Assembly (NCBI GenBank): GCA_949710005.1 | Contig: OX453272.1 | Coordinates: forward strand, 47,463,146 to 47,527,145 | Direction of reading: 5' to 3' | Origin: Ricordea florida | Lineage: Eukaryota > Cnidaria > Anthozoa > Corallimorpharia > Ricordeidae | DNA: 64,000 nt | Shown: positions 45,001 through 56,221 of the stretch, one piece after another | Numbering within the stretch: position 1 is the first letter of the stretch | Layout of the letters: the number at the start of each line of letters is the position of its first letter | Notes under the pieces: generated by a model | Told to the model about the DNA's origin: nothing | The model's input: only the letters and a program-made list of their open reading frames with translations | Databases searched by the model: none | Program-made: the position numbers and the translations under genes

Positions 45001-47054
45001 TTCCTCTGTTGACTTAAATTCTATGGACCCTTCATCATCTGCATGCTGTGACTTTGTTGCAGACAAATCTTCCTCTGTGTGCAAGGTGCTTCTTGAAGTT
45101 TGGTTTTCACCATTCACCTTTAGGCGTACAATAGTAAAGAACAAATGAGCGAATGTCCATGTGTAAAGCAACCAGATATTAGCTTAGGTAACACTTAACA
45201 TACCTATAGACTACATGTATGTGTTCTTGACCAAGCATGTGGTCAATAGAAATGCAAAAAAGAATGAGGCTAGCATCCAATCATCTTGACCAAATGAGCT
45301 TGTTCAACAAAGGATTTAATATTAAAAGGCCACTTTTTTGTTTGTTTGTTGTTTTTATTCTTTTATTGCTGTTGTTGGCAGGCAAGACAGGCTCATCTTG
45401 TCTGCTCAGGTAGCCAATCAGAATCCAGGATTTGCCACATCTTGCCTGCAGAGGAACCATCCATATAACAGGTTGAAGCTCATGCACATGTGATCAAGTA
45501 CCATCCAATTGAACCTTAAACAGTTTGGTCAATCATGGTTTTTCAAACACCAATCAATTAACCTATAAAAATCCCAATGGTAATCAAGGCGAACATAGCA
45601 GGCACATCTGTGTTTTGCTATTGAATAAAATCGGAGTGCTTGAACAAGGAACAGAGAAAAAGAAGTAAAATAAGAAAACCTTGAACACCTGTCTTGTTAC
45701 CTGTGCTGGCTCTTCACTCTTGGAAGCTGGTTCCTTAAGATCAACAGCAACATCAGTTGTTGCTTCTTTCTTTTCTACTGCATCAACTAAATATAATTCA
45801 TATCAACAAAATAAAAAAAAATCATTGAAAATTTAAAATTTCTGTAGCATGGTCTGCAAAACAACTATTTTTCCAAACAGAAATTCTTTTAACAATCCTC
45901 GGTCTTACCTCAGCTGTACATATAGAGGTAATGAATGTAACTTTGCAATGTTAGAATAAATCACCTGCTATTGTTTAGCTTGTTATACTATATATACAGC
46001 CAAAAAAGAAATTATTCACTTGGTCAGTTTAAATGTAAACAGCAGGCTGGAAACTGTACATTGCAGATGAAATAAAAGTGAGAACTAAACAAAGATTTAA
46101 TATGTTCACATGTAAATGCAGGATGGAGACAGACATTGGCTAAAAGACACAGTTTAAATTGTGCAAGTGCAATTTTACAAGAAAAAAGATACTCTACACT
46201 AAATAAATGAAGGCTGAATACAGCTAGGGACAAATAATTTTCAGTCTAAAACATCTCTAAAATTTTAAAAGGTTAATGGCAAGGTAAGTGTCAGCCCCTG
46301 TTAACTATGATTATTAGTCCTTTTTGAAAAATGGTATATTTCACAAGGAAAAACAGACATTGTCTGCAACTGGTCCATTGATTTTAAATCTATGAAATAA
46401 TGTTTGCAGAATGTCAAGGTATTAGATTAACACACTACTCACTATTCAGTTGAAAGGCTCTTGTAAGTATTATTCAAAACCTTACCACTTTTTTCCTTTA
46501 CCTGCTTGTGTGGTTTCATTTATCTGGTGTTTCAAAAGATCAACTGTTTCTTTAACCATGTTATCTTCCTTGATACCCTCTGAATCTTCTTGTATTAATG
46601 TTGTTTTGACCTCAGCCTCAATTCCCTCTTGCTGTTTATTCTCTTTACCTTCAACTTGCCCTCCCATTTCAGGTTTAACATCACTGTCTGCATTGTCTGT
46701 ACTTTCAGTTATATTTCCTGTGGAAACCTCACTGGTACAATTTACCACCACATCATCCACTCTCTTATCTGGTTCAAATTGCACTTCATTCTTACTTTTC
46801 ATCTCTGACTGACATTCTGCAACTTCTGGCTGAAGCTTTGTATCCTCTGACAAATCCATGTTTTCTTTCTTATTTGACTCTTCCCCACTATGTTCACATT
46901 CACCACTTTCTACTGTAGCCAGAACTGATTTTTTCTCTGCTGAAAGCTCTTGCTTATTTTCAGTTTTACTGTAGCTTTGCAGTTTATCAGTGAGGTCACT
47001 TTGTTCATTTTGGCATGTAACACGATTTTCCTGTCTTGTGTCAGCAGCAGACAT
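33673..47054 (-). CDS. Acidic PH-domain protein, 1380 residues (10 exons, complete)
   Basis: I do not recognise a named orthologue. Exons: 47054-46502, 45786-45701, 45117-44942, 44051-43315, 42327-42148, 40886-40743, 38569-38413, 37582-37359, 36133-35058, 34482-33673. Lengths sum to 4143 nt with every phase compatible. Residues 1-520 are Glu/Lys/Thr-rich and probably disordered (start MSAADTRQEN), with a basic patch GKKKSIIDTLFGRRKKSKGG near residue 290. A single pleckstrin-homology domain spans about residues 618-713: EGWLSKKGG, WKRKWVVLKEGRLYYYK, then KTQIALFMADSQEDMDKWL with the invariant Trp. The C-terminal half is again acidic, with a short helical stretch RSLSRLEELLNKEDV near 1115. PH domains commonly bind phosphoinositides or protein partners at membranes, which is all that can be inferred. 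The exon at 45117-44942 uses a GC donor. The 36133 acceptor could instead be 36127. Confidence 0.85.
36296..36665. repeat. About nine copies of a ~41-bp tandem repeat in an intron
   Basis: The unit resembles tgtcattatcacacaaccag followed by cacaaaacctgtttattaaaa. Copies are imperfect and 39-42 bp long. The array lies in the intron between the exons at 37582-37359 and 36133-35058 of the PH-domain gene and has no open frame of interest. Confidence 0.9.
38592..39200 (+). repeat. tRNA-derived SINE-like units in head-to-tail tandem
   Basis: Three successive units: a partial one with the B box ggttggactcctattg near 38608, a full one with the A box tagctcagtggtag near 38818 and B box near 38862, and another near 39062 and 39105 (gggttcgacatctattggg). 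The spacing is about 245-253 bp. Each unit has a tRNA-like head, then a body (gatttgcttttcacaagttt), and a tail (cattcaaatcctagcggtat). They lie in a PH-domain gene intron, antisense to it. Confidence 0.8.
40154..40513. mobile_element. TIR element GAGGCCCTGTTAGGGG, copy 1
   Basis: Starts GAGGCCCTGTTAGGGG and ends CCCCTAACAGGGCCTCA, with GTGAA directly flanking both sides (40149-40153 and 40514-40518). The interior starts with a G/A-rich run and then has words like ttatccctaaaattac in both halves. It shares its ends, but not its interior, with 60494-60686. Confidence 0.88.
41007..41250. mobile_element. MITE, CTGCAAATA ends (copy 2)
   Basis: The ends are CTGCAAATAC and GTTACTTGCAG (imperfect inverted repeat). 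The interior matches the reverse complement of 2338-2563, with shared words tagtcggacaaaa, ccggacatgatgtccg and attttggtcggctaatga. Confidence 0.7.
41963..42070 (+). repeat. AAT/AAC microsatellite
   Basis: Uninterrupted taa/aat triplets from about 41963 to 42004 are followed by interrupted aac, aat and gat triplets to about 42080. The repeat sits in an intron of the PH-domain gene. Confidence 0.9.
44470..44870 (-). repeat. Two SINE-like units in tandem, reverse orientation
   Basis: On the minus strand one unit has the B-box-like ggttcattactcctgt near 44826, and the second has tagcgtagtggtag and ggttcgactctcattgg near 44620 and 44576. The period is about 250 bp, as in the 38592-39200 array. 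Tails share cattcaaatactaacagtat. They lie in a PH-domain gene intron, in the sense orientation. Confidence 0.75.
45290..45470 (+). repeat. Interspersed repeat, copy 2 (CAGGTAGCCAATCAGAA)
   Basis: Shares caggtagccaatcagaat, ccaggatttgcc and catcttgcctgc with 17680-17830 in the same orientation. It lies in an intron of the PH-domain gene. No inverted ends were found. Confidence 0.5.
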
Positions 47055-50000
47055 TGTTTACATCTCATTAACCAGTCTAAAGCATCTGATTACATCCTGA
47101 ACAAGGGAAAAAGAAACTGAAATTTATGCCTCAGTTCACTTCCATTATTTTACAAATAACATTTTGGCTTTTGCAAACTCCCTCCCTCCAATAATAGATT
47201 GTTTAGTTTATGTATTCTGATATTTTGCCTGATCAAGTTACTTTGTTCTGTTTTTTTTTTTGTAAAACTCTTTTCATGTGGCAAATAAATGGATGGTTGT
47301 CAATAATTTCCAATAGACTATTTTCCTTGGAATGCTATCTAGATTGGTTATTTTCAATTGATCTTTTCAAGTACCACAAAGTTAACATAAGAAGGAAAGA
47401 ATATTTAGCTACCAAACAAACGGACAATTTGATATCATTTACAATGCAATCAAAGACGCTGCAACTTCTTTTGTAAAGAATAGTACATGTAACACAGGAG
47501 AGGACAAGTAACATTTCAATTTTTTCTTAAATTACAAGTTTTATAGTCTCATTAAATGTTTAATTTGAGGCCTAGAGGGTACGTGGGTCATTCGTCCTTT
47601 GAATTTTCAATCCAAATTAACAATTTTGGTCTTTCTTCTAAATTAACGTCATTATTGATGACACAAGACTGTGGCAATGGTTTTCCTGCTAATAAACGAT
47701 TACCATAGCCTGTCTGATTTTCAATTTGATGGTTACTACACAAAAATAAGAAGGCCCAGTGATATTTTTGATTCTTATAAAAGTGAAAACAGTGAATTGT
47801 TTACAGATATACATTTAGTGATTTTGCAAGAAAAAAAGAAAGGAAAATCAAGAATTGACATGGATTTTCAATCATTCAATTTTAAATTTGGATTGAAAAT
47901 CGAATGGACAAATGACCAACGGACCCTAGAGGCTATTATATCAAGCCATTTGAAATGGCAAAAAAGAAAAATTATTAAAGGTCCTGGCCAGTTTCTGACA
48001 GAGTAGGATACCAATTAAATTTAATAGGGTTCACAATAAATCAGCATTTATTCTGATAATAATAATACAATTGCTATTGTCTGTGGTGCACAAAAGAAAG
48101 CACAGTCACCCTAGGACAATTTGCTGCATTTCTCACAAGTATCACCTGGACAAAATACTGTGGAAACTAAATTTGTAACCTATGGGTCTTTTGTTCTAGT
48201 CAAATCACATTCAACCGCACAATAATAGGGCAAGGCTTGGTTTCAAATGTTTTGTTTCCAATGCCATAACAGTTTGCCAGTCCTGAAACTATATATACCA
48301 TCCTTCACCTTACCCTTGGTCTCTCCTGTTAGTAAATTCATCCCTCCCCCCCTCTTACATACCATAGTGACAGGTCACATTGCCCACAGAACTTGCCTCT
48401 GCATATTCATATAACAAGGAAGAGAATCAATATTTTTCACTGAACCTACATCATTTCGAATAGAAAACTTCCAAATATAACACCAACAAATTACAATAAT
48501 CATCACAATGACAGTATTGGGGGCAACGGTGTCAGGATGTTCTCTGCGCTTGGTAAATTTACAATAATAACAATATTAATCAAGTCTCATTGTTTGATCA
48601 GTGAAGAGAGTAAAAATAATGTTACTTTAATAGGAGTTACAAGTGAAGACATGTGTCCGTCAATTGTATAGATGCAGATATCTTGAATGCAAAACGAAAG
48701 AATAAAAACCGACGACGATTACAATGCAAATTTGATGCTTCAGTAAGGGTTAGTATTTTCCGATACACCCCGTTGTTTTCACTAAAATATCATTGTAAGG
48801 ATGTAGAACTTTATTACTAGGTATATTGCATGTATCTACAAACCTAAAACATCACGCTGTACTGTAGATTTGACAGGAAATAATACTGCGCTTTTCCATA
48901 ATATTGCTGAGATTTTGCTTTTGCGACGGAACAACCTAGATAATTTGGCGGAATTGCATCAGTGAAAGACTGTTTATGAACTATGCTAACGTACAGATCG
49001 ATGTAGTAAACTCGACTGAACTTGTTTCGTAGGTACATGGTCTCATCTGGGCCACAAAGAAACGCAGATACTATTCTTCGACAGTGCCCAGGAGCTGAAA
49101 ATCTTAAATTAAACAGTCATATTTTTTATATCGGCTTTTATACATCCCATTTGTGCCGCTTTAAAGTGACCTTTTCGCAGTGTCACGCACCAGGCAGGAA
49201 AGACGATGAGCTACGAATGTGGCTGATGATTTGTATTTCAACATAAACATACCATGATATTTTGATATGTACGAAACCTAAATTCGACCGAACCACTCCA
49301 TAACTTTCACAGACTGACAGGAGCAAAGTAATAAAGTCAATTTATTTATCGCCTACGAATTTCCGCCCGCTTGCAATAATCACAAGTTCCGTTCCATTAA
49401 AACCACAAACCTCCCATATACACTCAGAACAGTCTTCTTCAAAACAATTGGAAAATGAATATTAGAAATAGTTCCTTACCTTGAAGTTTGCATAAATGCT
49501 TTAGAATATTTCTTTACGAAAATTTTATTAAATGTAATCTGCAAATTGAATGCGTATCGCATCACTTACATTCCACTGGCTCGTTCTCAGCGCAATACAA
49601 GTCTAAAAACAGTTGTCAGAACAGAACAGAAGAAGAATTAAGGAATGCTTACACTACCAGCGACGAATGACCCAGTTCAAAAGTCTGTATACCTTGCTGC
49701 TCGGAGAGCGAAGTCATTCATTTACTTGACCGTCAAAACGCGATGTTCATTTCAGATGTTGTCTCTATAATTATATTCTAATGAAGACGTGTATTCCTAC
49801 ATTTACAGCCTATCGCGATAAATGCCTATGTGAAAACTTTCCAGAAAACGTTGCTGACACAAAGTAAGATACCTACCAATGCTTTTCATAAACTTCACAG
49901 CTCGGTTAGGGAGGAGAATTTAAATGGCCACAGTATTTCACACGTACAAAAGAAATCAGTACAGCAGTAATAACAAGGACGGAGTGCCGCGGCAGGAGCG

Positions 50001-50300
50001 CAACAACGCCAGGAATCACGGGAATTCTATTTCCGCACACAGCAGGTAAAGATATGGAACGCTCATGAAACTGATATGAAACTTGCAATTCGGGGGAAAT
50101 TTTCAATACGTATAAAATTAATCTGTGATATAATTACCTTTAATTTCATTTGTATTCACTACGCTAAAGGGTATTTTAATTTCAGGTTTTATTAAGCATG
50201 GCTGAAAAGTACTATAAAACAGAGTTACTGCCTTTGATTGGGTAGGTATATTTTTGGCTAGGAGCTGGGGCCTGCTACCTTAATAAGACCGTCTTACCCT
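47055..50300 (-). other. 5' flank and probable untranslated exons of the PH-domain gene
   Basis: Upstream of the start codon an acceptor (cccttgttcag) at about 47094 suggests a spliced 5' UTR. Possible upstream donors on the minus strand are CTTCAAG|GTAAGG at about 49482 and CATTG|GTAGGT at about 49877, so the promoter may lie near 49.9-50.3 kb. A MITE (47570-47933) sits inside this first intron. No other gene is supported here. Confidence 0.4.
47570..47933. mobile_element. MITE with ~48-bp inverted ends
   Basis: The left end GCCTAGAGGGTACGTGGGTC and right end (reverse complement GCCTCTAGGGTCCGTTGGTC) pair for about 48 bp, through TTTTCAATCCAAATT. The plus-strand frame of about 110 codons that overlaps it is produced by this A/T-rich element and is not a gene. 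Confidence 0.82.
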
Positions 50301-51152
50301 ATAAGCTTACGCGCTGCCAATTTCCGCGCTGTAATCAATTCGCAAGCTAACTCTTACTTCAGGCTCTACTAACTTCACTTCACATATATAATGTTAACTG
50401 CACATTAACGAAAAAAGAAAGCAATATATCTCCACTTGTTCAAGTGGCTTGCGGACTTTGTCCCGCCAGAGTATTCTTCCTGTTTCCTTGTGAAATCTAA
50501 ATCCTACATTATGTTGTTTAACATCTGTTAGAATCCTTCTACGGCGTAATACCTTATCAGAATTTTATTGATATTTTGAATGTGCACACGCAATCATTGG
50601 GTCTCCCTGATATATGGAACCTCTTCTCACGGAACCATTTTGGGACAGTTTCCCGGGGTTTTAAGTGTATAGTTCAATAAACGAGCAGGAGACGTAGCCG
50701 AGTGTTTTACACTGATAAAGCAAGAAAAGCGAGTTTATTGAACGGCTTCAAAAACTGCTTTTGTAGACCTATTCATGATTACACTAAACTTTGGATTTAG
50801 GTGTATTTTGACCAAGAAAATTGAACGCAAATGTTAGCCGATATAAGGACACTCATTGAACATTAATTTCCTTTGTGTTTCTTTATGAATTATTATGAGT
50901 TTTTGAAGTTTAACGAAAGTATTAACTGAACCCTTTCAGGTTAAAGGCTGGTATCCATAGAGGTCTAAAGAGTTCATAAAGAAACCTTAAGAATGCAATG
51001 TCTGAAACTGTTTAGAAAAATTTTAGCGTCATTAAAGCTCGTAAACTGCACCAAACTAGATATAAAACCTGCCCATTCTCCCGGACCCATTCTACGCGCG
51101 TGCGGATGGAGGATTGAGAACTAACCACAGCTACAGTGAACTGTGAGGGAGG

Positions 51153-51291
51153 AAAGATCTCATGTATATACCCACCACGAGTCCCCAACTAGGTAACACA
51201 CATTAAATTATTCAATGCACCATTCAATTACGTCAACGTACCATTCAATTGCGTATATGGGACTCGTGGTGGTTATATACATGAGATCTCT
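51153..51291. mobile_element. Short inverted-repeat element, GATCTCATGTATATA ends
   Basis: The left arm gatctcatgtatataccc-accacgagtcc and the right arm ggactcgtggtggttatata-catgagatc are inverted repeats of about 28 bp separated by about 80 bp of CATTCAATT-type sequence. Single arms recur at about 51325-51355 and 51945-51980. Confidence 0.7.
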
Positions 51292-51641
51292 GACTGTAAA
51301 TTAAAAGGAAACAATTACGTACAATGGGACTCGTCGTGGCTATATACGTGAGTAGGCCTTTCCAGATTCTGCTCGGCAAGTTTTCAGCAACTTTTAGGAT
51401 TTTGAGCAACTTTTTTTGTCAGAGATCAACCTCTAGCAACTTTTCGGAAAGCTAGTACTTTTTTGGTAAAATTTGGGCTATTTTGAACCAAAATGCTGGA
51501 TAACCCCTTTTTTAAAAAAATAAACAAGTTAAAATTCTCTTGTTTAAAATTCTAAACACCTTTCTAGAAAAAAGTCATTTATACCCTTTGAATGGGCATT
51601 ATGTCATGTCGACATGGTAATTAATTACAAGAGTAAGCCTC

Positions 51642-51717
51642 AACCTCGTTCCCAGGGCTTTTCCCTTCTCGTAGGGGGCTCCCCCTACGAGAAGGGAAAA
51701 GCCCTGGGAACCAGGTT
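51642..51717. mobile_element. 76-bp near-perfect hairpin element (copy 1)
   Basis: Arms of about 36 bp pair almost perfectly around a GGGGGCTCCCCC centre: AACCTCGTTCCCAGGGCTTT with its complement ending CCCTGGGAACCAGGTT. A relative with the same outer arms is at 59288-59352. Confidence 0.85.
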
Positions 51718-53576
51718 GGGTTAGCCTGTGGCTCAGCCTGTGAACTGTGTGTAAACAAAATGGCGGACGCCACGTTGGAAATCGAAAACCCCATTGATAC
51801 TGCAGTTAGCTAGATTTGTAAACAAGATTGTCACACTTTCTGTCTAACTTTTTGTAACTAGCCACTTAGATGTAACTAATTTGCCTAATTTGTTGATTAT
51901 AAAACAATTCGGGCAATTTTACAAAAGGGAAGCAATTGCGTACCATGGGACTCGTAGTGGGTATATACATGAGGTCTCTGCGGCTCTGCCCGTGGGGGCC
52001 TAAAATCCAGTGTCACGATGTGTCGCACACGCCATTTCAATGCCTGAAAATGGAGGGTTTGCGGAAAAGGTGAGTTCTATCAGTATTCACAGTCTATCCA
52101 GCTTTTATTGAAACATGATTTAGCTTTTGCATTTTTACGTGAAACGTTTTTGCTTGCTTTTTTCTGTGGACGTGAAGCTGTTCTTCGAATTTTTGGTGAT
52201 GCGTGAAAAAGCCATTTTGCGTGAGACTGTTTTCAGAAGAGGTGTAGGGGACTCTCAGAAAAGAGTCCTTGGGTGAAAGCTCAAATGTAGCCTCGCCAGA
52301 AGAGAATGCAAACTAAACAACTCTACGAAAAATGCAGAAGGGCTCAAGGTCCCTCAAAATGTGTTTTCGCTAAGAGTTTCCGTGGGAAACCTCTGTGTTT
52401 CTATTGGCTGTCGGCATTTGCAGTGTTCAGAGTGTTGATATTTCTTGACATTTGGTCACCCAAAGGCTTGAAATGTTTGCAAAGCGAAAAAAAATGCTTC
52501 TTTTTTACGCGTGTGCCTTATTTTAACGAATTAACAGAGTATCAAAACTGAACGGATTGCCTGTAAATTTGGCTCAGACTCCCAAGATACCAACCAAAAA
52601 TACCGTGTGGTGGATTTTCGTTTTTCAAAATTGATCTCCCGCAATGGCCGACGTAACGGGTATCGGTGAAATTTTGATAAGCAAATTTGACAGTGGAATT
52701 TCAAACCAACCAATGGGAATATAGAAAAAGCCACACTTAATGCTTTGTGATTGATAGTATGGAGTAGGTTCGATTATGAGGTTGAATCTGATACTTGGGA
52801 AATTCGTTCAAAGAGAAATTTTAAACCTTTATACCTTTTTATCTTAATAGTTAATTATTGCAGCTCTTAGTCTTACAAACCTCGTCTTCCCGGTCCGTTT
52901 TGTAAGTTGCACATCCTCGTTTTTCCCCCTTATGGCCTTGCGCGCTTTGACGGCGTATTAGACAAGATAGCTGCCGTTTGAGGAGGGATACTGCTGAAAC
53001 TTAAAATGATTTGCTACACCGATATATCATCGACAGACGACCGACATGCTGCCGACAGCCGACCATTAGGTAGCGATCGATATGTCGATCGAGTGATCAC
53101 CGCCAGTATCGATCAACACTCAATGGAGTGTCTGCGAAAAGTAGGATTCTATTCACCGAATATCGACCGAATACTAGGAGAAGTGAGCGGATCTATCTTT
53201 AACACAAGTAGACAAAAATATAATAAGTAAACAGTGTGAGATTTATATCGAATAAAAATTGAGGTGGGATTAAAAACGAATTGGAATGAAGCAAAGCTTC
53301 CACTAACCGCACCTTCAAGAAAAAATAGGCAAGCATTGCATGCATGTGGCTACTGCATTTATTAAGTTTATTTGGACCTTTTTGCCATACCTATCACCTT
53401 TCCTGGATTTCGTTATTTCCGAGAGTGTCACCTACTAGCAGTTCAACTGCTTTTTTAGAGTTGGCTCCTTTACATACGCTGGCCAACAGTGGCCATCAAA
53501 AATCAAAACCGCAAAACCAAACTAATAATATACGCGGGTTGTGTAAAGTGTCTTTTGAATATTTGATGAAATAGAT

Positions 53577-54346
53577 TAGTAGTAGTGATAGTAGTAGTGG
53601 TAGTGGTAGTAGTGGTAGTGGTAGTAGTGGTGGTTGTGGTAGTGGTGGTGGCGGTGGGGGTAGTGGCAGTGGTATTGGCAGTGATAGTGGTGGTGGTAGT
53701 GGTAGTGATAGTGGTACGGTAGTGATAGTGATAGTGGTAGTGGTAGCGGTAGTAGTGGTAGTGGTAGTGGTAGTGGTAGTAGTGGTTGTGGTAGTGTTAG
53801 TGGGAGTGGTAGTGGTAGTGGTAGTGGTAGCAGTGGTTGTGGTAGTGGAAGTGGTAGTGGTAGTAGTGGTTGTGGTAGTGGTAGTGGTAGTAGTGGTAGT
53901 GGTAGTGGTTGTGGTAGTGGTAGTGGTAGTGATAGTGGTTGTAGTAGTGGTAGTGGTAGTAGTGGTAGTGGTAGTAGTGGTAGTGGTAGTGGTAGTAGTA
54001 GTAGTAGTGGTTGTGGTAGCGGTAGTAGTGGTAGTGGTAGTGGTAGTAGTGGTTGTGGTAGTGTTAGTGGTAGTGGTAGTGGTAGTAGTGGTGGTTGTGG
54101 TAGCAGTGGTGGCGGTGGGGGTAGTGGCAGTAGTATTGGCAGTGATAGTGGTGGTGGTAGTGGTAGTGATAGTGGTACGGTAGTGATAGTGATAGTGGTT
54201 GTGGTAGTGGTAGTGGTAGTAGTGGTAGTGGTAGTGGTTGTGGTAGTGGTAGTGGTAGTGATAGTGGTTGTGGTAGTGGTAGTGGTAGTGGTAGTAGTGG
54301 TTGTGGTAGTGGTAGTGGTAGTAATAGTAATAGTAATAAATTACTT
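53577..54346 (+). repeat. Large GTGGTA/GTAGTG tandem array
   Basis: About 770 bp of near-pure gtagtggtagtggtag-type repeats (3- and 6-bp periods). Occasional gttgtg and gatagt variants recur in blocks: gtggcagtgg-tattggcagtg appears near 53660 and again, as a variant, near 54125. This suggests a longer higher-order period of about 460 bp. The polyvaline and related frames over it are artefacts. Confidence 0.95.
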
Positions 54347-54603
54347 TATTTGCATGACGGGATCATTTTACAGTATTGTAAAAGCATGCATATGACAATC
54401 AAAATATAAAACAAACAGCACCAATAATAACCTAGAAAAATTCAGTTACATTACTAACAATGAATTACGTATTTTCATACAGGAGGAAACAAACTTCATA
54501 ACTAACTTATTTACATGATGCTCCTTCGAATTCATTATGGGTTTTATGCTTTCTGGAGATGATTTCTTGTCAAAGTCAGGTATTATTCGATTGATTTCAT
54601 TAA

Positions 54604-54913
54604 TAAATGGTAGTGGTAGTGGTGGTGGTAATGGTAGTGGTGGTGGTGGTGGTGGTAATGGTAAAGATAGTGGTACAGTAGTGATAGTGATAGTGGTTAT
54701 GGTAGTGGTAGTGGTAGTTGTAGCGGTGGTGGTTGTGGTAATGGTGGTGGTAATGGTAGTGCTGGTGGTAGTGGTGGTAGTGGTAGTGATAGTGGTACGG
54801 TAGAGATAGTGATAGTGGTTGTGGTAGTGGTAGTAGTGGTAGTGGCAGTGGTAGTGGTAGTAGTGGTAGTGGTAGTGGTGGGGGTAGTAGTGGTAGTGGT
54901 ACTGGTAGTGAGA
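54604..54913 (+). repeat. Second GTGGTA-type array
   Basis: About 310 bp of ggtagtggtggtaatggtag repeats of the same kind as the preceding array, separated from it by about 257 bp of unique sequence. It ends directly against the Ty3/gypsy fragment at 54914. Confidence 0.95.
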
Positions 54914-55642
54914 GTTGCCAACCTACGGATTGGTGCTCACCAGTGGTGGTCGTACCCAAGAAGAATGGAGCGGTACGAATATGTTGTGACTTTATACAGC
55001 TGAACAAAGCAGTTAAAAGGGAAAATTACCCAGTGCCGACCACTGAGGAAACACTTGCCAAGTTAGTAGGTGCAAAGATTGTTACCAGACTGGATGCTAA
55101 CTGTGGATTTTGACAAAGGAAACTCAGTCCTAAGTCGAGGCTGCTTACTACCTCATTACCCCGTGGGGACGGTTCTGCTACAAGAGATTACCATTCGGAA
55201 TATCGGTTGCCCCAGAACACTTCCAGAAAATTATGCAGCGTATCCTCTTTGGGTTGGAAGGAGTCGAATGTCAAATCGACGACATTCTAGTATTTGGAGA
55301 CTCGTACCAACAGCATGACAGGCGCTTAGAAGCAGTTCTGCGACGTCTGGAAAAGAATGGGGTAACCCTAAATCTGGAAAAGTGCGAATTTGCAGAGGAA
55401 AAGCTGCAGTTCCTTGGTCACGTGATCGGAAAGGATGGGATTGAAGCGGATCCTACCAAGGTTGAGGCCATCAAGCACATGAAAGCCCCCTCGGACATAT
55501 CAGAATTGAGAAGGTTCTTAGGTATGGTCAACCAAATGGGCAAGTACCTGCCTAACTTGGCCCGAACCAACAAACCCTTACGAGACCTGCTGAACAAAAA
55601 CAATGCTTGGCTCTGGAACGATGCACAGCAAGACGCTTCACT
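54914..55642 (+). pseudogene. Ty3/gypsy reverse transcriptase fragment
   Basis: Translation in shifting frames gives WCSPVVVVPKKNGAVRICCD, YPVPTTEETLAKL and KIVTRLDAN (motif A). After frame changes it continues with the open frame 55233-55642: QIDDILVFGDSYQQHDRRL (motif C, with ID in place of YA/YV), LNLEKCEFAEEKLQFLGHVI and ELRRFLGMVNQMGKYLPNL (RT connection). It begins abruptly at the end of the GTGGTA array and stops after the RT. At least two frameshifts show it is dead. Confidence 0.92.
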
Positions 55643-55972
55643 CTTTATTTGTTTGGCCAGCATTTGGTATCGTTGTATAAGTGTTCTAATAGAACAATTT
55701 TCTGATCATCATGCAACCTGGAGTCGATCAATAATGTGATTCATGTCTTGATCCAATTGTGTTTATATTGTCATCTATCTAGGACTTGTCAATCAATGTT
55801 CTGTTTCCATACTTTGCATTACAAATGCTCCGGAATCAGTACCATCTTTTGCGCCTGTTTCATGTCTAAAAAAAGTGGTGATCGTTGTGTGTCAAGTCAG
55901 CAGAGCATTGCCTTGTACGATGTTAACCGTCTAAATTGACTGTTTGGTACAAGGATGGTCCCTTAAAATTAC

Positions 55973-56221
55973 TTAGTTTCTGTACTGTAACAAGCCGTTC
56001 TGCATGTGTTCAGGTGGTGATCCCTTAGGTACTTTTGCTTCCTTGAAGAAACTATTCAATAAATGTTTCCGTTTGTTCACTGATGCTTCCATTACCTCCA
56101 GGAAGTCCATGTCATTTTTGTTCATGCAGCGTGTTTGCGTTTCCATGATTTCTTTGTGGACGGGATCCGCTTCCAACTTGTTAAAAAAATCTACTACTAA
56201 GCAGGCACTACTTGAGTTCAT
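55973..56221 (-). pseudogene. Unrecognised 82-codon frame next to the gypsy tail
   Basis: An open frame directly following the minus-strand gypsy pol (HKEIMETQTRCMNKNDMDF, then NKRKHLLNSFFKEAKV). Composition is protein-like, but I recognise no domain. It may be part of a transposon-borne or host gene fragment. Confidence 0.3.

Larger units (their letters stand above)
50300..53570. other. Gene-free, repeat-bearing spacer
   Basis: No coding region is supported. It holds an inverted-repeat family built on GGGACTCGTGGTGG..TATATACATGAG (51153-51291), with two further solo copies near 51325 and 51945. It also has a compact hairpin element (51642-51717) and a fragment resembling the 17840-18130 MITE near 52880-52960. 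The small frame at 53006-53230 has no recognisable domain. Confidence 0.5.

Noticed and set aside
46450-46812. Plus-strand 120-codon frame
   Set aside because: Antisense shadow of the first coding exon of the PH-domain gene.
47671-48006. Plus-strand 111-codon frame in an A/T-rich stretch
   Set aside because: It overlaps a MITE with 48-bp inverted ends and has no recognisable domain.
53006-53230. A small Asp/Arg-rich frame with repeated GATCGATATGTCGATCG-like words
   Set aside because: The codons come from short palindromic repeats of a cgatcgata type; no domain or splice support.
53722-54395. Long polyvaline frames
   Set aside because: Artefact of the GTGGTA microsatellite; other frames give equally long Ser/Gly or His/Thr runs.
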